Shown here piece after piece: positions 9,215 through 18,206 of a DNA stretch of 37,512 nt (position 1 is its first letter; each line of letters opens with the position of its first letter). The notes beneath the pieces are model-generated. The model ran no database searches and was not told the DNA's origin. It saw only the letters and a program-made list of their open reading frames with translations. The translations under genes were made by a program, and so were the position numbers. Origin of the DNA: Halomonas sp. (GTDB taxonomy: Bacteria; Pseudomonadota; Gammaproteobacteria; Pseudomonadales; Halomonadaceae); NCBI RefSeq assembly GCF_007625055.1, contig NZ_VMQS01000021.1, forward strand, positions 1-37,512, written 5' to 3'.

Positions 9215-9546
9215 TGGCCTTCTCCTTGCTGAGCCTCTGTGTCCAGGGGGCCCATGATCTCACCGCGAAACCCATAAATATGCCGCTTGCCGACAAAGGG
9301 AATCAGGGTAACTTCACGGGTCTGGCCGGGTTCAAAGCGGATAGCGGTACCCGCCGCCACATCCAGGCGCAGGCCACGGGCCTTGCTGCGCTCAAACACC
9401 AGCGCCGGGTTGGCCTCGGCAAAGTGGTAGTGCGACCCTACCTGGATCGGCCGGTCGCCGGTGTTGGCCACCTCAAGCGCCACGCGCTCGCGGCCTGCAC
9501 ACAGCTCAATGTCACCGTCCTTTAACTGATACTCTCCGGGAATCAT
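9211..9546 (-). CDS. ureB: Urease beta subunit
   Basis: This 111-residue structural subunit starts MIPGEY, with the conserved [17 protein letters not shown] and a C-terminal [11 protein letters not shown]. It packs with UreA and UreC in the (UreABC)3 enzyme. The start at 9546 has a GGAGGAGCC ribosome site; the open frame to 9693 is a shadow of ureA. The stop overlaps the ureC start by four bases. Confidence 0.98.
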   Translation of the reverse strand: MIPGEYQLKDGDIELCAGRERVALEVANTGDRPIQVGSHYHFAEANPALVFERSKARGLRLDVAAGTAIRFEPGQTREVTLIPFVGKRHIYGFRGEIMGPLDTEAQQGEGQ

Positions 9547-9571
9547 GCCGGCTCCTCCTGAAGGTTGATGA

Positions 9572-9874
9572 TTAGCTAATCGGCGTATGGACGGTGACCA
9601 GCTTGGTGCCATCCGGGAAAGTGGCTTCCACCTGGACCTCATCCACCATCTCAGCCACGCCGTCCATGACATCGTCACGGCTGAGAATCTCACGGCCGTA
9701 GCTCATCAGGTCAGCGACACTTCTGCCGTCACGGGCACCTTCCATAATCTCAAAGCTGATCAGCGCCACGGCTTCCGGGTAGTTAAGCTTGAGGCCACGG
9801 GCACGGCGGCGCTCGGCAAGCTGGGCGGCCGAGAACAGCAGCAGCTTGTCTTTATCGCGTGGGGTCAATTCCAT
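9572..9874 (-). CDS. ureA: Urease gamma subunit
   Basis: This 100-residue subunit starts [17 protein letters not shown], with [21 protein letters not shown] and a C-terminal [14 protein letters not shown], all standard UreA. It lies 27 bases after ureD and 25 bases before ureB. Separate A and B genes, not an AB fusion, are the usual bacterial arrangement. Confidence 0.98.
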   Translation of the reverse strand: MELTPRDKDKLLLFSAAQLAERRRARGLKLNYPEAVALISFEIMEGARDGRSVADLMSYGREILSRDDVMDGVAEMVDEVQVEATFPDGTKLVTVHTPIS

Positions 9875-9901
9875 CGGGCATGTCTCCAGCAGTCCATCGG
9901 G

Positions 9902-10792
9902 TCAGGTTAACCAGATACGGGGGGTGTGGGCGTCGCGCGCTACCCAACGCGGGCGCAGCAGCTGCCAGGCCTGTTCGCACAAGGCCCAGGCTTCATTTCG
10001 GCAGCGCCCCAGGTAGCGCAGTAACAGAACATCGTGGCGAACGGTGACCGCCCAACGCGGGTTATCCGGCAAGGTACTTCTGAGTTCATCAATCGCGCTA
10101 CTCGCATCATTGACACCCACCGCCCACAGGGTGGCCTGTACCGTCGCACCGCCTTGCCCCCAGCGCCCGCGAAAGCGCGGGTGAAGCGGGTCCAGCGGCT
10201 GGCGCTCCAGCCATAGCGGCTTGCCATCCAGAGTAAGACGAAACTGCTGTTCAATGCGCCCGGAGGCATAGGGCAGCTGGCTGGCGGGGCGGCCCAGTGC
10301 CATGACTTCCCAGCCCAGGCAGCGGGCGCTGCCCTGCAGGGCAATATGGGTGCGCTGGGTGCCTTTGGAACCATCAAAGGCGATGGTTTCCTGAGGCAGC
10401 CACTCAAGGATGCCGCCATCCTCAACGTTTAGCGTTGTCTGCTGGTGCCAGGCAACGCCCTGGCTGTCGGCCTTGTAAAGCTTGTTGGCGGCGGGGGTGG
10501 TCAGCAGCGCATGGGCACCGGGTTCGATGTCCGCGCGAATGGTCAGGGCATCACCACTGACAAGGCCCCCGGGCGGATGGAGAACATAGACATGGCAGGC
10601 CTGGGTACGCCCTTCCGGATAAAAGGCGCGCTGCACCCGTAAAGGCCCCTGATGGCGCGCCTGCACCAAACGGGTGACCTCATCACGGTTAACAAAGCGC
10701 AGTGCCAGAGACGCCGCCCAGTGGCGTTCGCTATCAAAACGATGCCCGGACGTTGGTAAGGATGGCGTACCCGAAACAGCCGCAATGCTCAT
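9902..10792 (-). CDS. ureD: Urease accessory protein UreD
   Basis: This 296-residue chaperone (UreH in some species) binds apourease first and recruits UreF and UreG; nickel is thought to pass through it. Motifs include GPLRVQRAFYPEG, LHPPGGLVSGD, TTPAANKLYKAD, LEWLPQETIAFDGS and the C-terminal LRPRWVARDAHTPRIWLT. It opens the urease half of the operon, 27 bases before ureA. A sigma-54 type promoter lies just upstream, so the structural and accessory genes can be transcribed apart from the transporter genes. Confidence 0.96.
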   Translation of the reverse strand: MSIAAVSGTPSLPTSGHRFDSERHWAASLALRFVNRDEVTRLVQARHQGPLRVQRAFYPEGRTQACHVYVLHPPGGLVSGDALTIRADIEPGAHALLTTPAANKLYKADSQGVAWHQQTTLNVEDGGILEWLPQETIAFDGSKGTQRTHIALQGSARCLGWEVMALGRPASQLPYASGRIEQQFRLTLDGKPLWLERQPLDPLHPRFRGRWGQGGATVQATLWAVGVNDASSAIDELRSTLPDNPRWAVTVRHDVLLLRYLGRCRNEAWALCEQAWQLLRPRWVARDAHTPRIWLT

Positions 10793-10828
10793 AAAGGTCC
10801 CATTCGCTAAAGAATCTGGCCAGAACAG

Positions 10829-10845
10829 TGCAACCGCCGTACCAA
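10829..10845 (-). promoter_or_regulatory. Sigma-54 (-24/-12) promoter of the urease operon
   Basis: On the minus strand the sequence reads TTGGTACGGCGGTTGCA, matching the RpoN consensus YTGGCACGNNNNTTGCW with one mismatch. GG and GC have the required 10-base spacing. Transcription would start near 10818, about 26 bases before the ureD ATG. Ammonium-limitation control is the known use of such promoters for urease genes. Confidence 0.75.
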
Positions 10846-10921
10846 AACGCCCAGTTAAACCTTTTTTATATTCATTTCAACAGGTTGGAGTCATCTTTCC
10901 GGACGTTAAAGCTTTATTTAC

Positions 10922-10967
10922 GCACCAAAAAAGAGCAGGGCAATTTTGTCAGTGCACTTTTTGGTGA
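10922..10967. promoter_or_regulatory. Tandem NtrC-like enhancer sites upstream of ureD
   Basis: GCACCAAAAAAGAGC (10922-10936) matches the NtrC pattern GCAC-N7-GTGC with one mismatch. TGCACTTTTTGGTGA (10953-10967) is a second near-match with a one-base-shorter spacer. They are 31 bases apart, about three helical turns, and lie about 105-150 bases upstream of the predicted sigma-54 start, the normal enhancer distance. Confidence 0.5.
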
Positions 10968-10995
10968 CATGCGCGATTCTGACCCCGGGTGTTTG

Positions 10996-11703
10996 TCAAA
11001 CCGTCAGGTGCTGCTTGATCAGTTCGTCGGAAAGCTCGCCAATATCGCCTTTGGCCACCGGCCGGCCACGATCCATGATCACGAAGCGGTCGGCGTATTT
11101 GCGTGCAAAGGGCAACTTCTGCTCGACCAACAGCACCGTCAGGCCGTCTTCTGCGATCAGCTGGCGGATCACCTGACCAATCTGGGCGACGATGTTGGGC
11201 TGAATGCCTTCTCCGGGTTCATCAAGGATCAGCAGGCGCGGTTCGATCACCAGGGCGCGGCCAATCGCCAACTGTTGCTGTTGACCGCCGGACAGATCAC
11301 CGCCACGCCGGTGCTTCATCTCCTTGAGCACGGGGAACAGCTCGTAGACGCGCTCGGGAATTTTCTTCTGGCCATCGCTGCGTGCGGCAAGGCCGGTGCG
11401 CAGATTTTCTTCCACCGTCAGCAGCGGGAATATCTGCCGCCCCTGGGGGACAAAACCAATGCCCAATCGCGAGCGCGCTTCAATGGCTTTTTTGGTCAGC
11501 TCGATGTCACCGCTTTCCCCCTGGTAACGCAGCTGGCCACTTTTCACCGCCACTTCACCCATAATGGCTTTCATCAGGGTGGTCTTGCCTACGCCGTTAC
11601 GTCCCATCACGCAGGTACATTGCCCGGCGGGCACCTCAAGATCCAGATCCCAGAGGGTGTGGCTTTCCCCGTAAAACTGGTTGAGTTGTTCAATTGCCAG
11701 CAT
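10996..11703 (-). CDS. urtE: Urea ABC transporter ATPase UrtE
   Basis: This 235-residue LivF-like ATPase is one of the two nucleotide-binding subunits of the high-affinity urea importer. Walker A is GRNGVGKTT, the signature is LSGGQQQQLAIGRAL, Walker B is LLILDEPGEGIQP, and the switch His lies in VLLVEQKLPFA. LNQFYGESHTLWDLDLEVP is typical of UrtE. Its ATG overlaps the urtD stop (ATGA). It is the last transporter gene; about 200 bases with a sigma-54 promoter separate it from ureD. Confidence 0.96.
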   Translation of the reverse strand: MLAIEQLNQFYGESHTLWDLDLEVPAGQCTCVMGRNGVGKTTLMKAIMGEVAVKSGQLRYQGESGDIELTKKAIEARSRLGIGFVPQGRQIFPLLTVEENLRTGLAARSDGQKKIPERVYELFPVLKEMKHRRGGDLSGGQQQQLAIGRALVIEPRLLILDEPGEGIQPNIVAQIGQVIRQLIAEDGLTVLLVEQKLPFARKYADRFVIMDRGRPVAKGDIGELSDELIKQHLTV

Positions 11704-12539
11704 CAGGCCGCCTCCTCGTCGTCCACGCCCAGATACACTTCGACCACCCTGGGGTCATTGGATACCTGGTCCATTCTGCCCTCGGCCAGCACACTGCCCT
11801 GGTGGAGCACTGTCACCTGGCGGGCAATCGAGCGCACAAAGCCCATATCGTGTTCAACCACCACTACCGACTGCTGGCCGGCCAGGCGGGTCAGCAGCTC
11901 GGCGGTGCGTTCCATTTCCTGTTCGGTCATCCCGGCCACGGGTTCATCCACCAGTAGCAGGCGCGGGCGCTGCATCAGCAGCATGCCGATTTCCAGCCAT
12001 TGCTTCTGGCCGTGGGAAAGAATTCCGGCGGGCCGATGGCGCAGCGCCATCAGCCCGACGGTGGTCAATACTTCCTCGATACGGTCCTTGATCTCGCCGC
12101 TCAGGCGTGCTGTCAGGGTAGGCAGGATGCGCTTGTCGGCAGACATCGCCAGCTCGAGGTTTTCAAACACGCTGAGTGCCTCAAACACGGTAGGCTTCTG
12201 GAATTTGCGGCCGATGCCCAGACTGGCGATATCCGGCTCGTTCATCTGCAGCAGATTATGGCGGCTACCAAACCAGACGCTGCCCTGGTTGGGGCGCGTC
12301 TTGCCGGTGATGATATCCATCATGGTGGTCTTGCCCGCCCCGTTGGGGCCGATAATGCAGCGTAACTCGCCATCATCAATCGTCAGGTTGAGGTTATTGA
12401 TGGCCTTGAAGCCATCAAAGCTGACGGTGACATCCTCCATATACAGAATCGGCCCGTGGCGGACATCTACCGGCGACGCCTGAGGCGCCATGAAGTCGAA
12501 CACCCTGTCCCGGGTGGTAAGCGATTGCAAAAAGCTCAT
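11703..12539 (-). CDS. urtD: Urea ABC transporter ATPase UrtD
   Basis: This 278-residue LivG-like ATPase pairs with UrtE. Walker A is GPNGAGKTT, the signature LSHGQKQWLEIG, Walker B LLLVDEPVAGM, and the switch region VVVEHDMGFVRSIA. The N-terminal 30-residue lead before ILYMEDVTVSFDGF is usual for UrtD. It overlaps urtC upstream and urtE downstream through ATGA junctions, so the stoichiometry is probably set by coupling. Confidence 0.96.
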   Translation of the reverse strand: MSFLQSLTTRDRVFDFMAPQASPVDVRHGPILYMEDVTVSFDGFKAINNLNLTIDDGELRCIIGPNGAGKTTMMDIITGKTRPNQGSVWFGSRHNLLQMNEPDIASLGIGRKFQKPTVFEALSVFENLELAMSADKRILPTLTARLSGEIKDRIEEVLTTVGLMALRHRPAGILSHGQKQWLEIGMLLMQRPRLLLVDEPVAGMTEQEMERTAELLTRLAGQQSVVVVEHDMGFVRSIARQVTVLHQGSVLAEGRMDQVSNDPRVVEVYLGVDDEEAA

Positions 12540-13681
12540 GCGGTGGCCTCCTTGGGTGGGTGGTCGTCACCTTGCTTACGCTTGAGATAGCGGAATAGCC
12601 CTGCCACGCCTTTGGGCAGGAAGACGGTGACCAGCACAAACATGGCCCCCAGCGCAAACAGCCAGGCATCCGGCATAATGCCGGTGAAGACGGTTTTGGC
12701 ATAGTTGACCAGCAGCGCCCCTATCACGGCGCCATACAGAGTGGCCCGCCCGCCCAGGGCGACCCAGAGAACAATCTCGATCGAGAAAATCGGCGAGAAC
12801 TCGCTGGGGTTGATGATGCCCACTTGCGGCACATAGAGTGCGCCGGCCAGGCCCGCCAGCATGGCGGAGACCACAAACACAAACAGCTGGAAGCGTTCGA
12901 CCCGATAGCCCAGAAAGCGCGTGCGTGCCTCGGCATCCCGGGTGGCCACACTGACCCGCCCCAGCTTGCTGGTGACAATCGCCCGGCACAGGATATAACC
13001 CAGCGCCAGGGCAATACCGGTGGCGATAAACAGCCCCAGCCGGGTGGCATCGCTGCGCAGGTCAAAGCCCAGCAGCTCGCGGAAATCGGTCAGGCCGTTG
13101 TTGCCGCCAAAGCCCATCTCGTTGCGGAAGAAGGCCAGCATCAGCGCAAAGGTCAGCGCCTGGGTAATAATCGACAGGTAAACCCCGGTGACCCGGGAAC
13201 GAAAAGCCAGAAAGCCGAACACCAGCGCCAACAGGCCAGGCGCCAGCAGCACCATCAGAAACGCGAACCAGGCCATGTCAAAACCCAGCCAGTACCAGGG
13301 CAGGCTGTCCCAGCTGAGGAACACCATGAAATCCGGCAGGATGGGGTCGCCATAGGTGCCGCGATCGCCAATCTGGCGCATCAGGTACATGCCCATGGCA
13401 TAGCCGCCGATGGCAAAGAACGCTCCATGGCCGAGGCTGAGAATCCCCAGATAGCCCCATACCAGATCCACCGACACCGCCAGCAGCGCATAGCTCAAGT
13501 ACTTGCCCAGCAGGTTGACGGTAAAGGCGCTGACGTAAAGCGGGTGCCCCTCGGGCACCATGACGTGCAGCACGGTGACCAGCGTCAGGGCCGCCAGCAA
13601 TACCCCCAGAAACAGCTGAGTGGCGCGCTCAAAAAACGGGCGGGTCAGCCAGAACCGCTGTGCAGAATCCATCGCTTGCAT
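12536..13681 (-). CDS. urtC: Urea ABC transporter permease UrtC
   Basis: This 381-residue LivM-type inner-membrane permease has about nine to ten hydrophobic helices. Hallmarks are DLVWGYLGILSLGHGAFFAIGGYAMGMY and FRSRVTGVYLSIITQALTFALMLAFFRN, with the inner-membrane loop DAEARTRFLGYRVERFQLF. The alternative start MDSAQRF three codons in cannot be excluded. It begins 3 bases after urtB ends and overlaps urtD by 4 bases. Confidence 0.96.
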   Translation of the reverse strand: MQAMDSAQRFWLTRPFFERATQLFLGVLLAALTLVTVLHVMVPEGHPLYVSAFTVNLLGKYLSYALLAVSVDLVWGYLGILSLGHGAFFAIGGYAMGMYLMRQIGDRGTYGDPILPDFMVFLSWDSLPWYWLGFDMAWFAFLMVLLAPGLLALVFGFLAFRSRVTGVYLSIITQALTFALMLAFFRNEMGFGGNNGLTDFRELLGFDLRSDATRLGLFIATGIALALGYILCRAIVTSKLGRVSVATRDAEARTRFLGYRVERFQLFVFVVSAMLAGLAGALYVPQVGIINPSEFSPIFSIEIVLWVALGGRATLYGAVIGALLVNYAKTVFTGIMPDAWLFALGAMFVLVTVFLPKGVAGLFRYLKRKQGDDHPPKEATA

Positions 13682-13684
13682 TGC

Positions 13685-15298
13685 CTAGCCCTCCGCCGCG
13701 CGGCCCTTCTGGGGAAAGAGCCCCTTGGGTCGCTTTTGAATAAACAGGATGATGAATACCAGCACGATAATCTTGGCCAGTACCGCGCCCGCCCAAGGCT
13801 CGATGACCTGGTTAATCACGCCCAGCGACATACCCGCCACCAGGGTGCCCCACAGGTTACCGACCCCGCCAAACACCACCACCATGAAGGAATCGATGAT
13901 GTAGTTCTGGCCCAGATTGGGGCCGACGTTGGTCAGCTGGGAAAGCGCCACGCCAGCAAGCCCGGCCACGCCCGAACCCAGCGCGAAGGTCATGATATCG
14001 ACGCGGGTGGCGCGAATGCCCATGGAACGTGCCATGGCACGGTTCTGGGTCACGGCGCGCACTTCAAGGCCCAGACGGGTGCGGCGCATGATCAGCATCA
14101 GGGCGGCAAACACCACCAGGGCAAAGCCCAGTACATAAAGACGGTTAAGGGTCAGCGAAAGCGCATCGTTGACCACCAGGGAGCCGCTCATCCATTCCGG
14201 GGTGATCACGGTACGGTTCTGCGGGGATATGACGGTGCGCACCAGCTGTTGAAGAATCAGGCTGATACCAAAGGTAGCCAGGAGGGTTTCCAGCGGGCGA
14301 CCCTTGAGGAACTGGATCACCCCGCGCTCAATGGCGATACCCGCCAGGGCAGACACCATGAAACCGGCAGGGATCGACAGGATAAGCGCCATGCCGGGCT
14401 GACCCGGCAGCAGCTGCTGCATCATCCAGGTGGTGTAGGCCCCCAGCATGATCAGCTCGCCGTGGGCCATATTGATCACCCCCATCACCCCGAAGGTAAT
14501 CGCCAGGCCGATGGCCGCCAGCACCAGCACCGAGCCTAACGACAGCCCGAAGTAGAGGGTTTCCAGGCCACGATTGATTTTCAGGTTCTGCTGGATGTCG
14601 GCAATCGCAGCGCTGGCCGCATCGGCTACCAGAGGGTCATCCGATTGAGTAGCACGGTTCAGCGCAACGCGCACCTGGCTGTTCAGGCTGCCCGCCAGCA
14701 CCTCGATCGCGTCTACATCACCCTGGTTGAGGCGGTAAACCGCAAGCGCCTGGTTCAAGCGTTCGCGCACAGCCGCTGAAGGTTCTTCGTCGAGGCGGTT
14801 GGTGAGCGGCGCGACCTGGGCGTCCTCAACATCGCCAATCAACCCTTCAGCGGCGTCAAGACGGGCATCCTGATCGCCGTTATAAAGCTCGACCAGCGAA
14901 ATTGCCGATCGCAACTGGCTGCGCAATGCGTTGTTGATCGTCAGGCGGTCGAGGTTGCGTCGGCTCACCTCGCCCATCGCCTCACCGGTCAGCGCATCTT
15001 CAATGGTGACGTCCAGGCCCGCCGTTTCCAGGGCGATCACAAAGCGCCCATCATCCTTAAGGCGCTGCAGGTCACTGTCCAGCATCGCCTGCAGCCACAC
15101 ATCTGCGCGTGGCTGTTCACTTTCGATAATGGCATTAATCGCGGCGGCTTTATCGTCGAATGAGCGCGTATCCAACGCTTCGAGTAATGCTTGACCGTCC
15201 GGTTCCTGAGCGGCTCCCGTCATCGGCAGCCAGCTTAGCAGGCTAATCAGCAGGCAGGTGACGATCCTTGTCGTAACGACGTAGCAAGGAATCCTCAT
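13685..15298 (-). CDS. urtB: Urea ABC transporter permease UrtB
   Basis: This 537-residue LivH-type permease has the N-terminal extension typical of UrtB. A signal-like helix (VTCLLISLLSWLPMTGAAQ) is followed by about 200 residues of predicted helical, HEAT-like periplasmic sequence (residues 30-240). The transmembrane part starts around LETLYFGLSLGSVLVLAAIG and includes ITFGVMGVINMAHGELIMLGAY and RAVTQNRAMARSMGI. The start has an AAAGGA site. A 133-base gap with a hairpin separates it from urtA. Confidence 0.96.
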   Translation of the reverse strand: MRIPCYVVTTRIVTCLLISLLSWLPMTGAAQEPDGQALLEALDTRSFDDKAAAINAIIESEQPRADVWLQAMLDSDLQRLKDDGRFVIALETAGLDVTIEDALTGEAMGEVSRRNLDRLTINNALRSQLRSAISLVELYNGDQDARLDAAEGLIGDVEDAQVAPLTNRLDEEPSAAVRERLNQALAVYRLNQGDVDAIEVLAGSLNSQVRVALNRATQSDDPLVADAASAAIADIQQNLKINRGLETLYFGLSLGSVLVLAAIGLAITFGVMGVINMAHGELIMLGAYTTWMMQQLLPGQPGMALILSIPAGFMVSALAGIAIERGVIQFLKGRPLETLLATFGISLILQQLVRTVISPQNRTVITPEWMSGSLVVNDALSLTLNRLYVLGFALVVFAALMLIMRRTRLGLEVRAVTQNRAMARSMGIRATRVDIMTFALGSGVAGLAGVALSQLTNVGPNLGQNYIIDSFMVVVFGGVGNLWGTLVAGMSLGVINQVIEPWAGAVLAKIIVLVFIILFIQKRPKGLFPQKGRAAEG

Positions 15299-15385
15299 GG
15301 GTGAGTCCTTTGAGTGGCGTGTCCTGCACGCTGGCCCTTATCGGACAGCGCACAGGGGAATGAGTCAGGTGTGGAAATGAACCGA

Positions 15386-15407
15386 GGGGACGGTCTGCGC
15401 CGCCCCC
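15386..15407 (-). terminator. Hairpin between urtA and urtB
   Basis: Arms 15386-15393 and 15400-15407 form an 8-bp stem with one G-U pair and a 6-base loop. No T-tract follows in the direction of transcription, so it is more likely a transcript-stabilising or attenuating hairpin that lets the binding protein be made in excess over the permease, as is common in ABC operons. Confidence 0.45.
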
Positions 15408-15431
15408 GGCCTATCAGTCCTCAGCAAGCGT

Positions 15432-16811
15432 TTATTCGGCCTGCTCTTCGGCTTCGCTACCCATGCAGCGGTTTTCCGCCACATTGTAGTTGCCGCATTC
15501 CATCGGCTTGCGCCAGTCACTGATCAGGTCCCGCGAGCCCGGCAGGTAGTCCGACCATGCATCGCCGGCCACGGTAGACGGTGTTTCCCAGACCACCGCA
15601 AACTGACCGTTGTCCTGAATCTCGCCGATCATGACCGGTTTGGTGATGTGATGGTTGGGCATCATCGCCGCATAACCACCGGAGAGGTTGGGCACGCTCA
15701 CACCAATAATGGCATCCTTGACCGCATCAACATCAGTGGTGCCGGCTTTCTCGACCGCTTCGACCCACATGTTGAAGCCAATGTAGTGCGCCTCCATGGG
15801 GTCGTTGGTTACCGCATCATCTTCGCCGGTGTGCTCGAGCCAGGCGTCGATGAAGTCATAGTTGGCATCGGTATCGACACTCATGAAGTAGTTCCAGGCC
15901 GCCAGGTGACCCACCAGCGGTTCGGCATCGATACCGGTCAGCTCCTGCTCACCCACGGAGAAGGCCACTACCGGAATGTCCACCGCGTCGATACCCTGGT
16001 TACTCAGCTCGCGGTAGAACGGCACGTTGGCATCGCCGTTAACGGTAGAAACCACCGCGGTTTTCTTGCCTTCGCTACCGAAACGGCCAATCTCCGAGAC
16101 GATGTTCTGCCAATCGGAATGCCCGAAAGGCGTGTAGTTGACCATGATGTCCTCGTCTGACACGCCAAACTCTTCCTGCAGGTAGGCTTCGAGGATGCGG
16201 TTAGTGGTGCGCGGATAAACGTAGTCGGTGCCGGCCAGCACCCAGCGCTCTACGCCCACCTCGTCATGCAGGTAGTTGACCGCCGGGATCGCCTGCTGGT
16301 TGGGAGCGGCGCCGGTATAGAAGACGTTTTCAGAAGACTCTTCGCCTTCGTACTGCACCGGGTAGAACAGCAGGCCGTTGAGCTCTTCAACTACCGGCAA
16401 TACCGATTTACGTGATACCGATGTCCAGTTGCCGAAGATGACATCAACCTCTTCCTGCTCGAGCAGCTCGCGGGCTTTTTCTGCAAACAGCGGCCAGTCG
16501 GAAGCGGGGTCGACGACAACCGGCTCGATCTCGCGACCCAGCAGGCCACCTGCTTCGTTCTGCTGCTCGATCAGCATCTCAACGGTATCCTTGAGCACCG
16601 TTTCGCTGATCGCCATGGTGCCGGACAGCGAATGCAGGATACCCACCTTGATCGGATCATCATCCTGAGCAAACGCCTGGGTGCCCGTTGCGCCAATCGC
16701 AGCCGCCAGCAACGTCATGGAAAGCTTGCGCTTGACACCTGAATAGCAAGATGTGCCAGAAACACTGTGAGAGAGAGGTTGATGAGAGTTCGAAACGGTC
16801 TGTGAAGACAT
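15432..16811 (-). CDS. urtA: Urea ABC transporter substrate-binding protein UrtA
   Basis: This 459-residue periplasmic urea-binding protein has typical UrtA sequence: IKVGILHSLSGTMAISE, VDVIFGNWTSVSRKSVLPVVEE, LFYPVQYEGEE, VLAGTDYVYPRTTN, and the C-terminal Cys pair in MECGNYNVAENRCMG. The N-terminus is unusual. About 30 polar residues precede the hydrophobic segment MTLLAAAIGATGTQAFA, giving a long signal peptide n-region. Start 16811 is nonetheless supported by GAGGAG, and no better in-frame start lies between. Transcription probably begins at the sigma-54 promoter about 70 bases upstream. Confidence 0.97.
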   Translation of the reverse strand: MSSQTVSNSHQPLSHSVSGTSCYSGVKRKLSMTLLAAAIGATGTQAFAQDDDPIKVGILHSLSGTMAISETVLKDTVEMLIEQQNEAGGLLGREIEPVVVDPASDWPLFAEKARELLEQEEVDVIFGNWTSVSRKSVLPVVEELNGLLFYPVQYEGEESSENVFYTGAAPNQQAIPAVNYLHDEVGVERWVLAGTDYVYPRTTNRILEAYLQEEFGVSDEDIMVNYTPFGHSDWQNIVSEIGRFGSEGKKTAVVSTVNGDANVPFYRELSNQGIDAVDIPVVAFSVGEQELTGIDAEPLVGHLAAWNYFMSVDTDANYDFIDAWLEHTGEDDAVTNDPMEAHYIGFNMWVEAVEKAGTTDVDAVKDAIIGVSVPNLSGGYAAMMPNHHITKPVMIGEIQDNGQFAVVWETPSTVAGDAWSDYLPGSRDLISDWRKPMECGNYNVAENRCMGSEAEEQAE

Positions 16812-16889
16812 GCAAAGCTCCTCGCCCTGAACACAGGGCCTTGAAATGATGCATCCAGTACACGGATGCCTGCAAAGTCCTACAGACTG

Positions 16890-16905
16890 AGCAAGGAGCG
16901 CGCCA
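16890..16905 (-). promoter_or_regulatory. Sigma-54 (-24/-12) promoter of urtA
   Basis: On the minus strand the sequence is TGGCGCGCTCCTTGCT, matching TGGCAC-N5-TTGCW with one mismatch and exact 10-base GG-to-GC spacing. The predicted start is near 16880, leaving a 5' leader of about 69 bases before urtA. It is the second such promoter in the same operon, which strengthens both. Confidence 0.7.
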
Positions 16906-17149
16906 TAATCACCTAAATGAGTTAATTTCTATTTAATTCAATTATTTAGTCAACACTAAAAATGCCAGAAAGAGCTTTCTTTCAAGCCACTCAGGCGTCA
17001 CCCTGCTTTTTTATGGTGCGCCGCTGGCGAGTGCTCGTTTTGCATTGCACCAAAATACAGCTTTGGAAAACCGGATACTGTCAGCGTGGTCCAGCTGACT
17101 TGAATATGTTGTGAATTCTTACAGATTCGCCTTCTGGCATTACCGCTGA
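16906..17149. promoter_or_regulatory. Upstream control region of urtA
   Basis: This non-coding stretch lies between the end of the YihY-family gene and the urtA promoter. It contains an A+T-rich segment around 16915-16960. NtrC-like half-sites are TGGTGC (17014-17019) and GCACCA (17047-17052), about 135-170 bases upstream of the predicted start. No full NtrC dyad was found, so enhancer activity is weakly supported. Confidence 0.35.
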
Positions 17150-18076
17150 TCATTCAATGCGCGCGACCGGCTGATGATCTGGGTCAAGATACCAGGGCAG
17201 GCCCACTCGGGAATTGCGTTCCAGTTCGGCGATTACCTGGGCCCCCAGCAGCAGGATAATGGCGCCGATTTCCAGGCTGAGCAGGACAATCACCAGGGTC
17301 GCCAGGGAGCCGTAGACAACGCTGACAAAGGAAAGGTTGGCGAAGTAGTAGACCAGCAGTAAACGCACGGCTTCCCACAGCAAAGCAGCCACAAACCCGC
17401 CGACTAACGCTCGGCGCAGGGCAATCTGTACCACGGGAAGTACCTTATAGATGGCACTGAACAGCAGGAAAACGCCCACAAAACTGCTCAGGTTCAGCAC
17501 CGGTTCAGACAGCATGGCCAATGGCAGCTCACGTTCAAAAAGCGCCACCACCAGAGTGTTCAGGGAACTGGCCAGGGTCACTACCAGTGTCAACACCATA
17601 AGCCCTGCCCCCAGCACCAGAATAAAAGCATAAGGCAGCATCACGGATACCCAAGCGCTGCGCTGGATGTGCGGGGTCTCGGGCGCATGAAAGATGATGG
17701 CCAGCGCATCTTCCAGCATGCGAAAGGCGAACGAGCTGAACAGCAGCAGCACCGGAAAACCCAGAATGCCCATCACATCGCCGGAATCCAGCAGGCCGCG
17801 CACCGCCTCCAGCAGGACATCCGCATGGGAGGGGGCCAGATGGCGCGCCTGCACCTCCAGAACCGCAAGAAGGTGCTGCTCATCCACCAGGTGGGTCAGT
17901 AACACCACCAGAACGGCAAACAAGGGCACAATGGAAAGCAGGATGTTATAACCCACGCCACCGGCCAGCAGGATGCCGCGGTTGTTGATAAAGTGACGCA
18001 GCACGCGCCAGGCAAAACGTGCCAGCCGGGGCAGCAACAGCAGGACGGCTTTCAGCAAGGGGGGTGTTTGAACCAT
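17150..18076 (-). CDS. YihY/BrkB-family inner membrane protein
   Basis: This 308-residue polytopic protein has about six helices. The family core is visible: LLAGGVGYNILLSIVPLFAVLVV in the first helix, FSSFAFRMLEDALAIIFHAPE, YKVLPVVQIALRRALVGGFVAALLWE and the closing GSLATLVIVLLSLEIGAIILLLGAQV. These proteins were once mislabelled ribonuclease BN; their function is still unsettled. An AGAGGA ribosome site precedes ATG 18076. It is read the same way as the genes to its right but 130 bases beyond them, so membership of that operon is uncertain. Confidence 0.9.
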   Translation of the reverse strand: MVQTPPLLKAVLLLLPRLARFAWRVLRHFINNRGILLAGGVGYNILLSIVPLFAVLVVLLTHLVDEQHLLAVLEVQARHLAPSHADVLLEAVRGLLDSGDVMGILGFPVLLLFSSFAFRMLEDALAIIFHAPETPHIQRSAWVSVMLPYAFILVLGAGLMVLTLVVTLASSLNTLVVALFERELPLAMLSEPVLNLSSFVGVFLLFSAIYKVLPVVQIALRRALVGGFVAALLWEAVRLLLVYYFANLSFVSVVYGSLATLVIVLLSLEIGAIILLLGAQVIAELERNSRVGLPWYLDPDHQPVARIE

Positions 18077-18206
18077 GGTGTGTCGTCCTCTTCAAACGCA
18101 TTAACCCACGATACGCTGCGCCCCCCCTACCCTGGCCACCTCTTTCGCTCGCCGTTTCTAACATCAGATCCGCTTAGGGACTGTTGACGTGTGGCGTTCC
18201 AGAGTA

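Noticed and set aside
7061..9232. Long plus-strand frames opposite ureC and ureE
   Set aside because: They are antisense to complete, conserved urease genes and contain no recognisable domain.
10828..12483. A 551-codon plus-strand frame opposite urtD and urtE
   Set aside because: It is antisense to two clear ATPases with intact Walker motifs; its composition is low-complexity Ser/Arg in the second half.
12824..14539. A 571-codon open frame on the plus strand opposite urtB and urtC
   Set aside because: It is rich in Gln, His and Arg with no fold or motif, has no ribosome site, and mirrors well-recognised permease genes; it is a by-product of G+C-rich codon use.
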